From the NCBI RefSeq assembly GCF_030297175.1, contig NZ_AP028070.1, positions 930,001 to 994,000 of the forward strand: DNA of 64,000 nt. Direction: 5' to 3'. The DNA is from Marinobacter sp. LA51. Its GTDB lineage: Bacteria; Pseudomonadota; Gammaproteobacteria; Pseudomonadales; Oleiphilaceae. The notes below the pieces were generated by a model. It was not told the origin of the DNA, ran no database searches, and saw nothing but the letters and a program-made list of their open reading frames with translations. Positions 38,052 through 47,502 of this stretch are shown here, in pieces. A program made the position numbers and the translations under genes. The stretch's first letter is position 1, and each line of letters begins with the position of its first letter.

Positions 38052-39400
38052 CAGAACCTTCAGTAATCTTCGTGGACGATGATCCACACATCCGCAAGGC
38101 CATCAGCCAGACGTTCGCACTGGAGGAGCTGGAGGTCGCCTGTTTTGAGGACGCAGCCTCCGCACTGGAAACCATCACTGCCGACTACGGGGGTGTAGTG
38201 CTGTGCGACTACAACATGCCGGGCATGGATGGCCTGGCCATGCTGGATCGGGTCCGTGGCCTGGACGACGCCATTCCAGTGGTAATCCTGACCGGGCAGG
38301 GCGACATCAGCACCGCGGTCTCCGCGATGCAGCAGGGTGCCTACGATTTTATCGAGAAACCCTTCGATCATGAGGAATTGATCGAGCTCTTGCACCACGC
38401 CCTGGAGAAGCGGCACCTGGCCCTGGAAAACCGGCGCCTGAAGGCCCAGTTAAAGCATTTGGCACGCCCCGGGCCTCGGCTGCTGGGCGAATCGGCGACC
38501 ATGCAGCGGGTGATGTCCACCATCGATCCGGTTCTGGATATCTCCGCCAGTGTCTTGCTGCACGGCGAAACCGGTTCCGGTAAGGACGCACTGGCTCGCT
38601 ATATTCATGAAAACAGTCAGCGCAGCGCCCACAACTTTGTCGCCATTAATTGCGGTGCAGTGCCGGAAAACCTGATTGAGAGTGAGCTTTTTGGTCATGA
38701 AGCGGGTGCGTTCACCGGGGCCGACAAGCGGCGCATCGGCAAGATCGAGCACGCCCACCGGGGCACCCTGTTCCTGGACGAGCTGGAAAGCATGCCCATG
38801 GCCCTGCAGGTCAAGTTACTGCGGGTTCTGGAGGAGCAAAAAGTTGAGCGCCTGGGCAGTAATCAGGTCATAGATGTGGATGTGCGCATCATTGCCGCCA
38901 CCAAGGCCGATCTGAAGGAGTTGAGCGATGTCGGTGAGTTTCGCTCGGACCTGTACTACAGGCTGAACGTGGTGAAAGTGGACATACCTCCACTGCGGGA
39001 ACGCAAGGAGGACATTCCCCTGCTGTTCCATCACTTCGTGCTGATTGCCGCCGCCCGCTACGATCGCGAGAGCATTCCCCTGGACGCGAGTCAGGCTGCC
39101 CGGCTCATGCAGCATTCCTGGCCCGGAAACGTGCGGGAACTGCGCAACCTGGCCGAACGCTATGTGCTGCTGGGGCCGGCCGCGCTGGACGGCAATGCCG
39201 GCAATGGCGCTGACGATGTCGCCGGCCGCCAAACCCTCACTGAGATGATGGACGGCTTTGAGCGCTCGGCCATCGTCAGTGCCCTCAATGCCTGTCATGG
39301 CAGCATCAAGGACACCATGGTACAGCTGGGCATCGCCCGAAAAACCCTGTACGACAAGATGAAAAAGCACGGATTGGACAAGGCCCAGTTCAAGGACTGA
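38048..39400 (+). CDS. dctD: DctD-like sigma-54-dependent response regulator
   Basis: The 450-residue NtrC-class activator has a receiver domain (about 5-120) with phospho-acceptor D54 and K104. The AAA+ domain has Walker A GETGSGKD (173-180; final S/T replaced by D) and the sigma-54-contacting GAFTGA (220-225), and a Fis-type HTH (GSIKDTMVQLGIARKTLYDKMKK) ends the protein. Phosphorylated by the upstream kinase, it should open sigma-54 promoters; the only good candidate in this window is upstream of the TAXI gene at 32786. A weak hairpin follows. Confidence 0.93.
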   Translation: MTEPSVIFVDDDPHIRKAISQTFALEELEVACFEDAASALETITADYGGVVLCDYNMPGMDGLAMLDRVRGLDDAIPVVILTGQGDISTAVSAMQQGAYDFIEKPFDHEELIELLHHALEKRHLALENRRLKAQLKHLARPGPRLLGESATMQRVMSTIDPVLDISASVLLHGETGSGKDALARYIHENSQRSAHNFVAINCGAVPENLIESELFGHEAGAFTGADKRRIGKIEHAHRGTLFLDELESMPMALQVKLLRVLEEQKVERLGSNQVIDVDVRIIAATKADLKELSDVGEFRSDLYYRLNVVKVDIPPLRERKEDIPLLFHHFVLIAAARYDRESIPLDASQAARLMQHSWPGNVRELRNLAERYVLLGPAALDGNAGNGADDVAGRQTLTEMMDGFERSAIVSALNACHGSIKDTMVQLGIARKTLYDKMKKHGLDKAQFKD

Positions 39401-39415
39401 GCAAAACACCGTGGG

Positions 39416-39441
39416 CAGTCCGTTCCGGTTACGGACTGTTT
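39416..39441 (+). terminator. Weak terminator-like hairpin after dctD
   Basis: Perfect 8-bp arms CAGTCCGT / ACGGACTG with a 7-base loop, followed only by TTTCC. It lies 16 bases after the dctD stop. Confidence 0.5.
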
Positions 39442-39558
39442 CCAAATTACGCATTATGTCCAATGATTTATCGGTGCAGGGTTCGGTAACATTACGGCAC
39501 TTTCATGAGTCCGGATTCACCGGACATTCAGCGCATCGAATTAAAAGAAGCCTTTGTT

Positions 39559-41253
39559 ATGAAAAATCTGACCATCCAGACCCGGGTGCTGTTGTTGGCA
39601 TTGGTGCCCGTCATCGTGCTGACTGCTTTCCTCACCAGCTACAACCTGAATCAGGCCCGGGAAATCGGTAATGAAGCCGTGGCCGGTTTCTCTACCGATA
39701 TGGAAGCCAGTAAACGCGAAGAACTGAAAAACTATCTGGAGCTGGCGCGCACTTCGATTGCGCATCTGTACGATCAGCCGGGCTCGGCTGACGATCCGGA
39801 AATCCGTGCCCAGGCCTACGACATCCTGCGCCAGCTGCGGTTCAACGATTCTGGTAGCCCCGGCTACATCTTTGCCTATGACACCAGCGGTGTGAATGTC
39901 ATGCATGGTGTTAAGCCTGCGCTGGAAGGCAAGAATCTGTGGGGCTTTCAGGATCCCAACGGCACCTACCTGATCCGTGAGCTGGTCAAGGCCGCCCGTA
40001 GTGGCGGTGGCTACGTATCCTACGGCTGGAAAAACAGCGATACCGGTCAGGTTGCACCGAAACTCGGTTACGCCGAAATGCTGCCGAAGTGGGGCATCAT
40101 GATTGGCACCGGGTTCTGGGTGGACGGTCTGGAAGGCCAGATTGCCGCCATGGATGCCAAGGTTGGTGAATCCCTTAATGACGCCGTGTTCGGTTCCATC
40201 ACCACCTCACTCGTGGCGCTGGCGCTGATTGTATTGCTGGCTTTGATCGTGGTGCGCAGCATCATCCGGCCACTGAAGTCGGCGGTATCCGCCATGAATG
40301 ACATCGCCAGTGGTGATGGCGACCTGACCCGACGTCTGGAGATTGATGGTAAGGACGAGCTGAGCCAGCTGGCTACCGCCTTCAACAGTTTCGCCGATCA
40401 GGTGCATGGTCTGGTGGAGCAGGTGCTGTCGTCCACGCGCACCCTGAACGAGGCGTCCGAAGAGCTGAACCAGGTTATGGCGGAAGCCGAGGGCGGTGTT
40501 GAGCGCCAGAAGTCCGAGAGTGATCAGGTCGCGACGGCAATGAACGAGATGACTGCGGCGGCTCAGGAAGTGGCCAACAACGCCAGTGAGGCCTCCGAGG
40601 CTGCGGACCACGCCAACGCTCAGGTCTGTGATGCCCAGGGCCTGGTACACCAGACCATCGGTGTCATCGGTGGTTTGTCTGAGCAGGTCGAAGAGGGTGT
40701 TAAGGTTATCGAAAAGCTGGGGTCGGACTCGCGCAAGATTGATAACGTGCTGGAAGTGATCCGTGAGATTGCCGATCAGACCAACCTGTTGGCCCTGAAC
40801 GCTGCGATTGAGGCCGCGCGGGCCGGTGAGGCCGGTCGTGGTTTTGCGGTGGTTGCGGATGAAGTCCGCACTCTCGCAAGCCGGACTCAGCAGAGCACCC
40901 AGGAAATTCAGGAAACCATCGAACGTCTGCAGACTGGCGCCAGCAATGCCGTCACCTTGATCGGTTCGATCAGCGAGCGCAGTGAGGCGACTGTGGTAGA
41001 GACTCGTCAGGTTAACGATGCCCTGCAGCGGATCAATCAGGCAGTCAGCACCATCAACGACATGAACAGCCAGATTGCGAGCGCGGCGGAAGAACAGACC
41101 AGTGTCTCCGAGACCATTAATCAGAATGTTCACGAGATCGTGGCGATCACCGAACAGACGGCCGATGGTACCCGTCGGGCGGGGGCCGCAACCCAGCGAC
41201 TCAAGGCTTTGGCATCGGATATGTCCGATCAGGTCAGCCGCTACCGGGTGTAG
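39559..41253 (+). CDS. Methyl-accepting chemotaxis protein with single Cache domain
   Basis: The 564-residue transducer has an N-terminal helix (about 8-26) and a periplasmic Cache_2-type sensor with the [19 protein letters not shown] and GWVSYGW-like YVSYGWKN motifs. A second helix (about 210-232), a HAMP domain and a long cytoplasmic signalling domain with the hairpin tip [26 protein letters not shown] sequence follow. It lacks a C-terminal CheR pentapeptide. The ATG at 39559 is preferred to an upstream start. Being beside a TRAP system, it may taste the same organic acid; that is inference. A strong terminator follows. Confidence 0.9.
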   Translation: MKNLTIQTRVLLLALVPVIVLTAFLTSYNLNQAREIGNEAVAGFSTDMEASKREELKNYLELARTSIAHLYDQPGSADDPEIRAQAYDILRQLRFNDSGSPGYIFAYDTSGVNVMHGVKPALEGKNLWGFQDPNGTYLIRELVKAARSGGGYVSYGWKNSDTGQVAPKLGYAEMLPKWGIMIGTGFWVDGLEGQIAAMDAKVGESLNDAVFGSITTSLVALALIVLLALIVVRSIIRPLKSAVSAMNDIASGDGDLTRRLEIDGKDELSQLATAFNSFADQVHGLVEQVLSSTRTLNEASEELNQVMAEAEGGVERQKSESDQVATAMNEMTAAAQEVANNASEASEAADHANAQVCDAQGLVHQTIGVIGGLSEQVEEGVKVIEKLGSDSRKIDNVLEVIREIADQTNLLALNAAIEAARAGEAGRGFAVVADEVRTLASRTQQSTQEIQETIERLQTGASNAVTLIGSISERSEATVVETRQVNDALQRINQAVSTINDMNSQIASAAEEQTSVSETINQNVHEIVAITEQTADGTRRAGAATQRLKALASDMSDQVSRYRV

Positions 41254-41266
41254 TCGGCAGGGGAAT

Positions 41267-41299
41267 AAAAAAAACCGGGGCTTAGGCCCCGGTTTTTTT
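41267..41299. terminator. Bidirectional rho-independent terminator
   Basis: AAACCGGGGC / GCCCCGGTTT stem with loop TTAG, an A-run on the left (41267-41274) and seven T on the right. It serves both the chemoreceptor gene and the convergent PhoH gene. Confidence 0.92.
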
Positions 41300-41346
41300 G
41301 TGTCTTGCTGGTCTCTCCAACTTAGCCCAACTCTATAGTAGCCCGA

Positions 41347-42732
41347 TCAAAGATTGGCCTCGGCGAACTCCGCCAGAACCGAGCGTGGCACACCCTGAAG
41401 GTGGATGTGGGCACCGTGACGGAAGCTCTTGAAGCGTTCCGTCATGTAGGTCAGTCCCGAACTAAGGGCGCTCAGGTACGGCGTGTCGATCTGTGCCAGG
41501 TTGCCCAGGCAGATCACTTTGGAGCCGTTACCGGCACGGGTGATGATGGTCTTGATCTGATGCGGTGTCAGGTTCTGGGATTCATCAATGATGATCAGGC
41601 TGTGCTGGAAGCTGCGACCGCGAATGTAGTTCATCGACTTGAAGTGCAGAGGCACCTTGCTGAGGATGTAATCCACGCTGGCGGTCATGTTTTCATCGTC
41701 TTCGTGCAGGGCCTCAAGGTTGTCGACGATGGCGCCCAGCCAGGGCTCCATCTTCTCGGCTTCGGTGCCGGGCAGGAAGCCGATGTCTTCGTCCAGCCCC
41801 TGAGTTGAGCGGGTGGCGATGATGCGCTTGTACAGCTTGCTGGCCACCGTCATTTCGATACAGGCAGCCAATGCCAGGATGGTTTTGCCCGAGCCCGCCG
41901 AACCGGTCAGGTTGACCAGATGCACGTCCGGGTCCAGCAGCAGGTTAAGCGCCAGTGCCTGGTATATATCACGCGGCACCAGGCCCCAGACTTCTTCGTT
42001 CATCAGGTCATGCTGGTGCAGGTCCCGGATTACTATCTGGGTCTCGGACAGGTCGGAGACCTTGCCGACGAAGCCTTGCTGGTCAATCACGAACTCGTTG
42101 ATGTTCAGCCGTGCCAGCTCACCCTCGCGCCGGAGGATATGCTCGGTAATGCCTTCGCGCTGGATGGTTTCCACCTTCTCGATGTTGTCCCAGAACGAGT
42201 TCGGGAACTCCCGGTAACCTTTGGGCAGCAGGTCGATGTCGTCCAGCAGTTGGTCGTTGTGGTAATCCTGGGCTTCAACGCCAAAGCCGCGCGCTTTCAG
42301 GCGCATGTTGATGTCTTTGCTGACCAGGATGATGTCCCGGGCGCGGTGCTCGTTCTGCAGCGCCGCCAGGGTATTGATGATCTTGTTGTCGTTCAGGTGT
42401 TCGGGCAAGGAGTGAGAATTCACATGCTGCGTGCTCATCAGAATCAGGAGCTTGCCCAGCGGCTCGGCCTTTTTGCCACGCACAATCGGGACGCCTTTCT
42501 CAATCTCTTTCGGAGTGGCATCGCCCAGCAGTTTATCGATGTTCCGGATGGCCTGACGGCAGTCTGCAGCAACCGCTTGCTTGCCGGATTTCAGACTGTC
42601 GAGTTCTTCGAGGACGGTCATCGGAATGATGACATCGTGTTCTTCAAAGTTGAGGAGGGCGTTGGGATCGTGAATGAGAACGTTGGTGTCGAGGACGTAC
42701 ATCTTTTTGCGAGCTTCTGGTGCTCTGGGCAT
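41347..42732 (-). CDS. PIN-PhoH fusion ATPase/RNase (PhoH2-type)
   Basis: The 461-residue protein joins an N-terminal PIN nuclease domain (D15 in YVLDTNVLIHDP, further acidic residues near 43-44 and 140) to a PhoH-type P-loop domain (Walker A GSAGSGKT 277-284, Walker B LIIIDESQN). PhoH2 proteins characterised in mycobacteria unwind and cleave RNA. The name PhoH comes from phosphate regulation in E. coli, but I see no Pho box here. It is followed by the bidirectional terminator and preceded by a CBS gene in the same direction (24 bases). Confidence 0.92.
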   Translation of the reverse strand: MPRAPEARKKMYVLDTNVLIHDPNALLNFEEHDVIIPMTVLEELDSLKSGKQAVAADCRQAIRNIDKLLGDATPKEIEKGVPIVRGKKAEPLGKLLILMSTQHVNSHSLPEHLNDNKIINTLAALQNEHRARDIILVSKDINMRLKARGFGVEAQDYHNDQLLDDIDLLPKGYREFPNSFWDNIEKVETIQREGITEHILRREGELARLNINEFVIDQQGFVGKVSDLSETQIVIRDLHQHDLMNEEVWGLVPRDIYQALALNLLLDPDVHLVNLTGSAGSGKTILALAACIEMTVASKLYKRIIATRSTQGLDEDIGFLPGTEAEKMEPWLGAIVDNLEALHEDDENMTASVDYILSKVPLHFKSMNYIRGRSFQHSLIIIDESQNLTPHQIKTIITRAGNGSKVICLGNLAQIDTPYLSALSSGLTYMTERFKSFRHGAHIHLQGVPRSVLAEFAEANL

Positions 42733-42756
42733 AGGTGGCGCTACCTCTCTGGTGGC

Positions 42757-43248
42757 TCAGTCGTTACCGGTACACCGTTGCGTGAGTGCGGTGTCCGAAA
42801 TCAGCTTCAGCATGTCGTAAGTCGTTATGATACCGGTAATTTTTGAATCCCTGGTGACAAAGATCCGATGCAGGTGTTCACGCATCATTATATCCGCAAT
42901 GTCGCGCACGGGCGTCTGCTCGTCAACCGATAAAATGCTTGGGGTCATAATATCCCGGACTTCGACCGGAACTTTGCCCATTTCCTCGAAAATCACCATG
43001 CGCAGGCGGCGGGCTTCTTCCTGCTCTTCGGATGTCAGACTTGCATCGGCACCAGAGCGGTGTGCGTTCCAGCGGAATTCGGTGATGTCCTTGAGGGTAA
43101 CGATACCGACGATGTCGCCGTCTTCGTCAGTGACCGGGCTGCCGGTGATTTCGTTGTCAGTGAGGAACCGAGCCAGTCGGTCCATGGTCCAGGATTGGGG
43201 AACTGCCTTGATGGTCGGGGTCATGATCTCGAAAGCGAGAACGGTCAT
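42757..43248 (-). CDS. CBS-domain pair protein
   Basis: The 163-residue cytoplasmic protein contains two CBS motifs (about 5-65 and 97-155), with EITGSPVTDEDGDIVGIVTLKDI and HRIFVTRDSKITGIITTYDML, separated by a charged linker. CBS pairs bind adenosyl ligands such as AMP, ATP or SAM and usually regulate a partner. The partner is unknown; it precedes the PhoH gene and could be co-transcribed. Confidence 0.87.
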   Translation of the reverse strand: MTVLAFEIMTPTIKAVPQSWTMDRLARFLTDNEITGSPVTDEDGDIVGIVTLKDITEFRWNAHRSGADASLTSEEQEEARRLRMVIFEEMGKVPVEVRDIMTPSILSVDEQTPVRDIADIMMREHLHRIFVTRDSKITGIITTYDMLKLISDTALTQRCTGND

Positions 43249-43317
43249 TAAACGGGGCCTGCCTTCTGTGTGTTCATTTTGATCAAGCTTAGCCTGTCAG
43301 TGGATGTGCGTCATCCC

Positions 43318-44055
43318 TCAATGCTCGGTTGGGCGCACATCCACCAGCCGATCCTGATCATCATAGACCAGCTCGAAATCCTGGTACCGATCTTTGCCGG
43401 CCACTTGCTCCAGGGCCTTGAGCGAGCGAACGGGAATATCCACCAGCAGCGAATTGACCAACCAGCCGGGCAGGGCGCCATTGGGGTCGGTGTGCTGCAG
43501 CCAGGTCATCCGGGTTTTGCCACCCTCCGGGATGAAACGGTACAGGGTGTCGGAGCGGTCCACGCGAACCCGATTGTCGAATTCTGCCCGCTGGTTGGGG
43601 GTAGCGTTCAGGTTCATGACGATCTCACCGGTGTTCCGGTTGCCCCGGGTTCGGATATGCAGCACGTAATCCCGGTCGGTGACGGGCCAGGGCATGTCGT
43701 TGACGGAATAGGCGTAGCGGTCGTGGAAGCTGCCGGTGCCGAAGGCATAGGATTCGGTGCAGTTATGGACCCATTCGACGCAGGATTTTGGGTTCATCAT
43801 GACCGCCATAACGGTTTCGATGGGCGCGTCCAGAGTGGCCACAGCTTTGAACGCCTTGAAACTGGAGTCGTGGTGGTCGATGGTATACACCCGGATATTG
43901 TCGGCTTCTTTGCGCAGGCTCCAGCCATCGTCGTTTTCGGCCGGTAACCCGGTCTGTACGCCGGCGGCCGCGAACGCGGTTACCAGTAAGGCGCAGAGTC
44001 CGCCGGAGATGGCTGAAACGTAGCCCGAAAAACGGTGGGCTCCGGTCTTTCTCAT
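43318..44055 (-). CDS. START-domain lipid-binding-like protein
   Basis: The 245-residue protein has a signal peptide or anchor (hydrophobic 13-31) and a START/SRPBCC domain: VYTIDHHDSSFKAFKAVATLDAP, the MMNPKSCVEWVHNCTES helix region and WPVTDRDYVLHIRTR. START folds form a lipid-sized cavity. A periplasmic location is likely. It is divergent from a DUF2804 gene, and both may deal with hydrophobic compounds; this is contextual. Confidence 0.82.
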   Translation of the reverse strand: MRKTGAHRFSGYVSAISGGLCALLVTAFAAAGVQTGLPAENDDGWSLRKEADNIRVYTIDHHDSSFKAFKAVATLDAPIETVMAVMMNPKSCVEWVHNCTESYAFGTGSFHDRYAYSVNDMPWPVTDRDYVLHIRTRGNRNTGEIVMNLNATPNQRAEFDNRVRVDRSDTLYRFIPEGGKTRMTWLQHTDPNGALPGWLVNSLLVDIPVRSLKALEQVAGKDRYQDFELVYDDQDRLVDVRPTEH

Positions 44056-44170
44056 GGGGTAAACTTCCTTGACAGTGGTGGCCGGAGTCTAGCATGGGGC
44101 GATATCCGATAAGCCCACCAAAACAAGGGATTGTGAACCAGGTAGCTCCCTGGGCAGCCTGTCCCGTCAA

Positions 44171-45199
44171 ATGACCCGAACTGACGCGATTATGACTTTA
44201 CGCAAGCTCATTGATGGAAAGGGAAGGCTCACTCCCGGGGTGATTGACCACCCGGTGGAGGAGATCAATTATCTCGACTATGACCTGCGTTCGGTCATGG
44301 ACCGCCCACGCTCCCGCCTGGCTCGACGCTGGCGTTTCAACCAGTTCCAGTTTGTCAGTGCCATGGCGCCCGGTTGGGTTTTTGGTATGGCCCTGGTGGA
44401 TCTCAAGCTGGTGGCCAATGGTTTTTTCTATCTGTATGACTTTGAAACCGGCACCAAGTACGAACGTTCCTTCCTCCAGCCCTTTGCCCGCGGCACCCGG
44501 ATTGAGCCTCTGCCAGAGCATGGTGTCGCCAGTTTCACCAAAGGTGATGTCTCACTTCGGGTGAGTGCCGCCGTCGGCGGGCGTAACATCAGCGTCTCGG
44601 CACCCGGTGGCATCCGGATTGATCTGGAGATCAAAGACGATAACGATCCGCTCCGGCTGGTGTGCCCAGCTGGTTACGATGGCTGGGTATTCACTCGTAA
44701 ATCCGCAGGCCTGTCGGTGGAGGGCGAGATTCGCTGGGATCATCGTATCTGGCGGTGTGATACCAATACCCGGGCGACAGTCGATTGGAGCTGCGGTTTT
44801 ATGCGCCGGGAGACAGCCTGGAACTGGGCCTGTATGGCGGGAACGCTGGCCGACGGGCGCTCACTGGGGCTCAACCTGGCGGCTGGAGTCAATGAGACTG
44901 GCATGACTGAAAACGCCATCTGGCTGGATGGGCGTTGCATCCGGGTCGGAACGGCCCGGTTTGTCTTTGATCGTTACCGCCCAGGGGCCGACTGGTATGT
45001 AAGTACTGACGACGGGCGAGTGGCGTTGCACTTTGTTCCAGCTGGCGTGCGCCGGGAAAAGCTGAATGCGCTGGTGCTGGCGTCCAACTTCAGGCAGTTC
45101 ATCGGCACCTTCCGCGGATTTGTCAGAGACGATGCGGGAAACAAAATCCCCGTAGACGGACTACGGGGATTGATGGAAGACCATTACGCCCGCTGGTAA
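44171..45199 (+). CDS. DUF2804 family protein
   Basis: The 342-residue protein matches DUF2804 by its opening (LIDGKGRLTPGVIDHP, then MDRPRSRLARRWRFNQFQFVS), the WNWACMAGTLADGRSLGLNLAAGVNETG segment and the ending NAL-VLASNFRQFIGTFRGFV. No signal peptide or membrane helix. DUF2804 has a lipocalin-like, hydroxyneurosporene synthase (CrtC)-related fold in my recollection, consistent with lipid chemistry, but no activity is known. Start could also be ATG 44192; neither has a strong Shine-Dalgarno. Confidence 0.82.
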   Translation: MTRTDAIMTLRKLIDGKGRLTPGVIDHPVEEINYLDYDLRSVMDRPRSRLARRWRFNQFQFVSAMAPGWVFGMALVDLKLVANGFFYLYDFETGTKYERSFLQPFARGTRIEPLPEHGVASFTKGDVSLRVSAAVGGRNISVSAPGGIRIDLEIKDDNDPLRLVCPAGYDGWVFTRKSAGLSVEGEIRWDHRIWRCDTNTRATVDWSCGFMRRETAWNWACMAGTLADGRSLGLNLAAGVNETGMTENAIWLDGRCIRVGTARFVFDRYRPGADWYVSTDDGRVALHFVPAGVRREKLNALVLASNFRQFIGTFRGFVRDDAGNKIPVDGLRGLMEDHYARW

Positions 45200-45211
45200 A
45201 CCGGCGGGCGT
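45186..45211. terminator. Hairpin overlapping the DUF2804 stop codon
   Basis: Perfect 8-bp arms ACGCCCGC / GCGGGCGT with the TAA stop (45197-45199) in the loop; no T-run. It sits between convergent DUF2804 and the min operon end (minE stop at 45222). Confidence 0.45.
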
Positions 45212-45221
45212 CGAGCTTCGG

Positions 45222-45473
45222 TTACCGCTCAGGCAGGGTGACGTTCAGTTCCAGCACCGAACAACTGTCGTTGCGGTCGACTTCCACCTGCACCATGTCA
45301 TCGCTGATCTGCACATACTTGCGAATGACCTCAAGCAGCTCCTGCTGCAACTTGGGCAGATAGTCCGGTTGGTCTCGCTGTCCGCGTTCATGGGCGACAA
45401 TGATTTGCAGTCGCTCCTTGGCGACGCTGGCGGTTTTCGTCTTCTTTCCTTTAAAGTAATCGAGGAAACTCAT
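45222..45473 (-). CDS. minE: Cell division topological specificity factor MinE
   Basis: This 83-residue protein opens with the membrane-targeting MSFLDYFKG, followed by the MinD-contact helix ([15 protein letters not shown]) and the C-terminal dimer domain. It stimulates MinD ATPase and drives pole-to-pole oscillation. It follows minD after 3 bases. Confidence 0.96.
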   Translation of the reverse strand: MSFLDYFKGKKTKTASVAKERLQIIVAHERGQRDQPDYLPKLQQELLEVIRKYVQISDDMVQVEVDRNDSCSVLELNVTLPER

Positions 45474-45476
45474 CCC

Positions 45477-46289
45477 TCAGCCTCCCTTGAACATCCGTGA
45501 GAAAAACCCTTTCTTCTGGGCGGTCATGAACCGGTGTTCCCGGTCTTCGCCCAAAAGCCGCCCGACAGCATCGTCGTAGGCCTGGCCGGCATCGCTCTCG
45601 CCTTCCAGAATGACCGGAAGGCCCTGGTTGGAGGCATTCAGGACCACCTGGCTTTCCGGAATCACGCCCAGCAGCGGAATCGCCAGGATTTCCTCAACGT
45701 CGCCCACTGATAGCATCTCTCCTCGCTCGACCCGATGCGGGTTGTAGCGAGTGAGCAGCAAGTGCTCCTTGACGGGATCCTGGCCCATTTCCGCACGGCG
45801 GGATTTGCTTTGCAGAATGCCCAGGATACGGTCGGAATCGCGCACCGAAGATACTTCCGGGTTGGTCACAACCACTGCTTCATCGGCGTAGTACAGCGCC
45901 ATCAGCGCACCGTGTTCAATACCGGCCGGTGAATCGCAAACGATGTAGTCAAAGGTTTCCGACAGCTCGTTGATGACTTTTTCAACGCCATCTTTGGTCA
46001 GGGCTTCCTTCTCGCGAGTCTGGGACGCGGGCAGGATGTACAGAGTATCCACCCGCTTGTCGCGAATAAGCGCCTGGTTCAGGGACGCATCGCCCTGGAT
46101 GACGTTGACGAAGTCGTACACGACCCGTCGTTCACAGTTCATGATCAGATCCAGGTTGCGCAGGCCCACGTCGAAATCGATAACGACGGTTTTGTGGCCG
46201 CGTTTGGCAAGTCCGGTGCTGATCGAGGCGCTGGTCGTGGTTTTGCCAACGCCGCCCTTTCCTGAAGTAACGACAATGATTCTAGCCAA
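45477..46289 (-). CDS. minD: Septum-site determining ATPase MinD
   Basis: The 270-residue ParA-type ATPase carries the deviant Walker A KGGVGKTT (with signature K11), DFDVGLRNLDL, and the C-terminal amphipathic membrane helix KKGFFSRMFKGG. With ATP it dimerises on the inner membrane, recruits MinC and is released by MinE. It is the middle gene of minCDE. Confidence 0.97.
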   Translation of the reverse strand: MARIIVVTSGKGGVGKTTTSASISTGLAKRGHKTVVIDFDVGLRNLDLIMNCERRVVYDFVNVIQGDASLNQALIRDKRVDTLYILPASQTREKEALTKDGVEKVINELSETFDYIVCDSPAGIEHGALMALYYADEAVVVTNPEVSSVRDSDRILGILQSKSRRAEMGQDPVKEHLLLTRYNPHRVERGEMLSVGDVEEILAIPLLGVIPESQVVLNASNQGLPVILEGESDAGQAYDDAVGRLLGEDREHRFMTAQKKGFFSRMFKGG

Positions 46290-46366
46290 GGTAAAATTCC
46301 TGTTTCGCGGTGGATTCGTCGTGTCTGCGGAATTATCCGGTCAATTTTTTGCAGTCCGTCTCGATA

Positions 46367-47125
46367 TCAGGCCTTGTCCAGTGGCGTCACCACCAGCAGG
46401 TCGTCCCTGAGCTGGATCTGTACAGCTTTTTTCCAGCCGTTGTCCTGAAGATCTTCGGAGATTTTATAGTGTCCGGCGATGGACACAAGCTCCGCTTCAA
46501 GAGATTGGCAGAAAACGCGGGCCGACTCAGCTCCGTGAATACCCGCCAATGCCCGGCCGCGCAGCGGACCGTAAACATGAATGTTGCCCGCAGCCAGCAC
46601 TTCCGCGCCGGCCTGCACCGGTGCCAGGATGACCAGGTCACCCTCGGGCGCGTAGATTTGCTGGCCGGATCGCACTGGCTGATTGATCACCCGCGCAGGT
46701 GCTGGTTCGGCTGCCGGGGCGTCTGGAGCGGTGGCACTGCTGGATTCCGGGGTCTCGGCTGAGGCGTCTGGAGCATGGGTCCGGTCCCGGTGGCTGTTGC
46801 CCGGCAGCAGCGCCAAGGCCGCGCCACGGGCCAGTCGTCGCTGGTCGTCATTGCCTCCGCGCACGCCGACCACATGGATCTGGTGGCGCCGGCAGGCGCC
46901 GATGATTTTGAAGAAATCCAGTTCGCTGTCCAGACCTTCGTACTTTTCCAGGCTGACAATGATCGGAATGTCCTTGAAGAACCCCGGTGCCTGGCTGATC
47001 TTGTCCCGAAGCGTGGCCTCGAAGTCGTCGTTGTCGAAATAGTGCAGTTCCAATGCGGTCATGGACACACTGGCACTTTTCAACTGGAAAACCTGTTTAA
47101 CGCCGGGGGTAGCGGTATCGGTCAT
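46367..47125 (-). CDS. minC: Septum-site inhibitor MinC
   Basis: The 252-residue protein has an N-terminal FtsZ-antagonising domain (about 10-115), an Ala/Pro/Glu-rich linker (about 118-150) and the C-terminal beta-helix (VRSGQQIYAPEGDLVILAPVQAGAEVLA, then GNIHVYGPLRGRALAGI) that binds MinD. Its start overlaps the stop of the upstream HopJ-like gene by four bases (ATGA), so minC is translationally coupled to a gene outside the classical min operon. Confidence 0.95.
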   Translation of the reverse strand: MTDTATPGVKQVFQLKSASVSMTALELHYFDNDDFEATLRDKISQAPGFFKDIPIIVSLEKYEGLDSELDFFKIIGACRRHQIHVVGVRGGNDDQRRLARGAALALLPGNSHRDRTHAPDASAETPESSSATAPDAPAAEPAPARVINQPVRSGQQIYAPEGDLVILAPVQAGAEVLAAGNIHVYGPLRGRALAGIHGAESARVFCQSLEAELVSIAGHYKISEDLQDNGWKKAVQIQLRDDLLVVTPLDKA

Positions 47126-47502
47126 GAAGGGGTCTCTTCCATGGTGTTGGGCGACGGGCGCGGTCGCAGTGGACTGTCCTCGAAACGGATGCCGGACCAG
47201 CCGGTGCCGACGAACTGGCGGATATTGCCATGGCTGGTGCCGGCGGGCTCATCCAGAACCTGGCGGTAGTGCTGGGCAAACAGTGCCAGCGTGTCGGCCT
47301 CGGTCAGATTGCAATGCTGGCCCAAGGCGAAGACCCGGCACGAGCCGGCATTTTCTCCGGCGGCGTTATACAGCGGGCCGTTGTGGAAACCGGTCGGCTG
47401 ATACTCGAAGTGGCGCTCGATCAGCGCCAGCGTATCGTTGAAATCCGCATGGCCGGCGGCGAGGGAGGCCAGGTGGATACGCACCGCCTCGTTCACGTTC
47501 AT
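47122..47502 (-). CDS. HopJ-family protein
   Basis: The 126-residue product resembles the HopJ (HopPmaJ) family: an FNDTLALIERHFEYQPTGFHNG opening, GENAGSCRVFALGQ, LALFAQHYRQVL and the GNIRQFVGTGWSGIRFE ending. The family was named from a Pseudomonas syringae type III effector, but homologues are widespread in free-living bacteria without type III secretion, so an effector role here is unlikely. The ATG at 47502 overlaps the DUF1244 stop (TAATG), and its own stop overlaps minC (ATGA). Function unknown. Confidence 0.85.
   Translation of the reverse strand: MNVNEAVRIHLASLAAGHADFNDTLALIERHFEYQPTGFHNGPLYNAAGENAGSCRVFALGQHCNLTEADTLALFAQHYRQVLDEPAGTSHGNIRQFVGTGWSGIRFEDSPLRPRPSPNTMEETPS

Noticed and set aside
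36867..38087. 406-codon reverse frame under dctB
   Set aside because: Antisense of a well-supported histidine kinase with intact H, N and G boxes.
47122..47502. HopJ-like gene as evidence of a type III secretion effector
   Set aside because: The family is common in bacteria lacking type III secretion; no secretion genes are in the window and the gene is coupled to minC.
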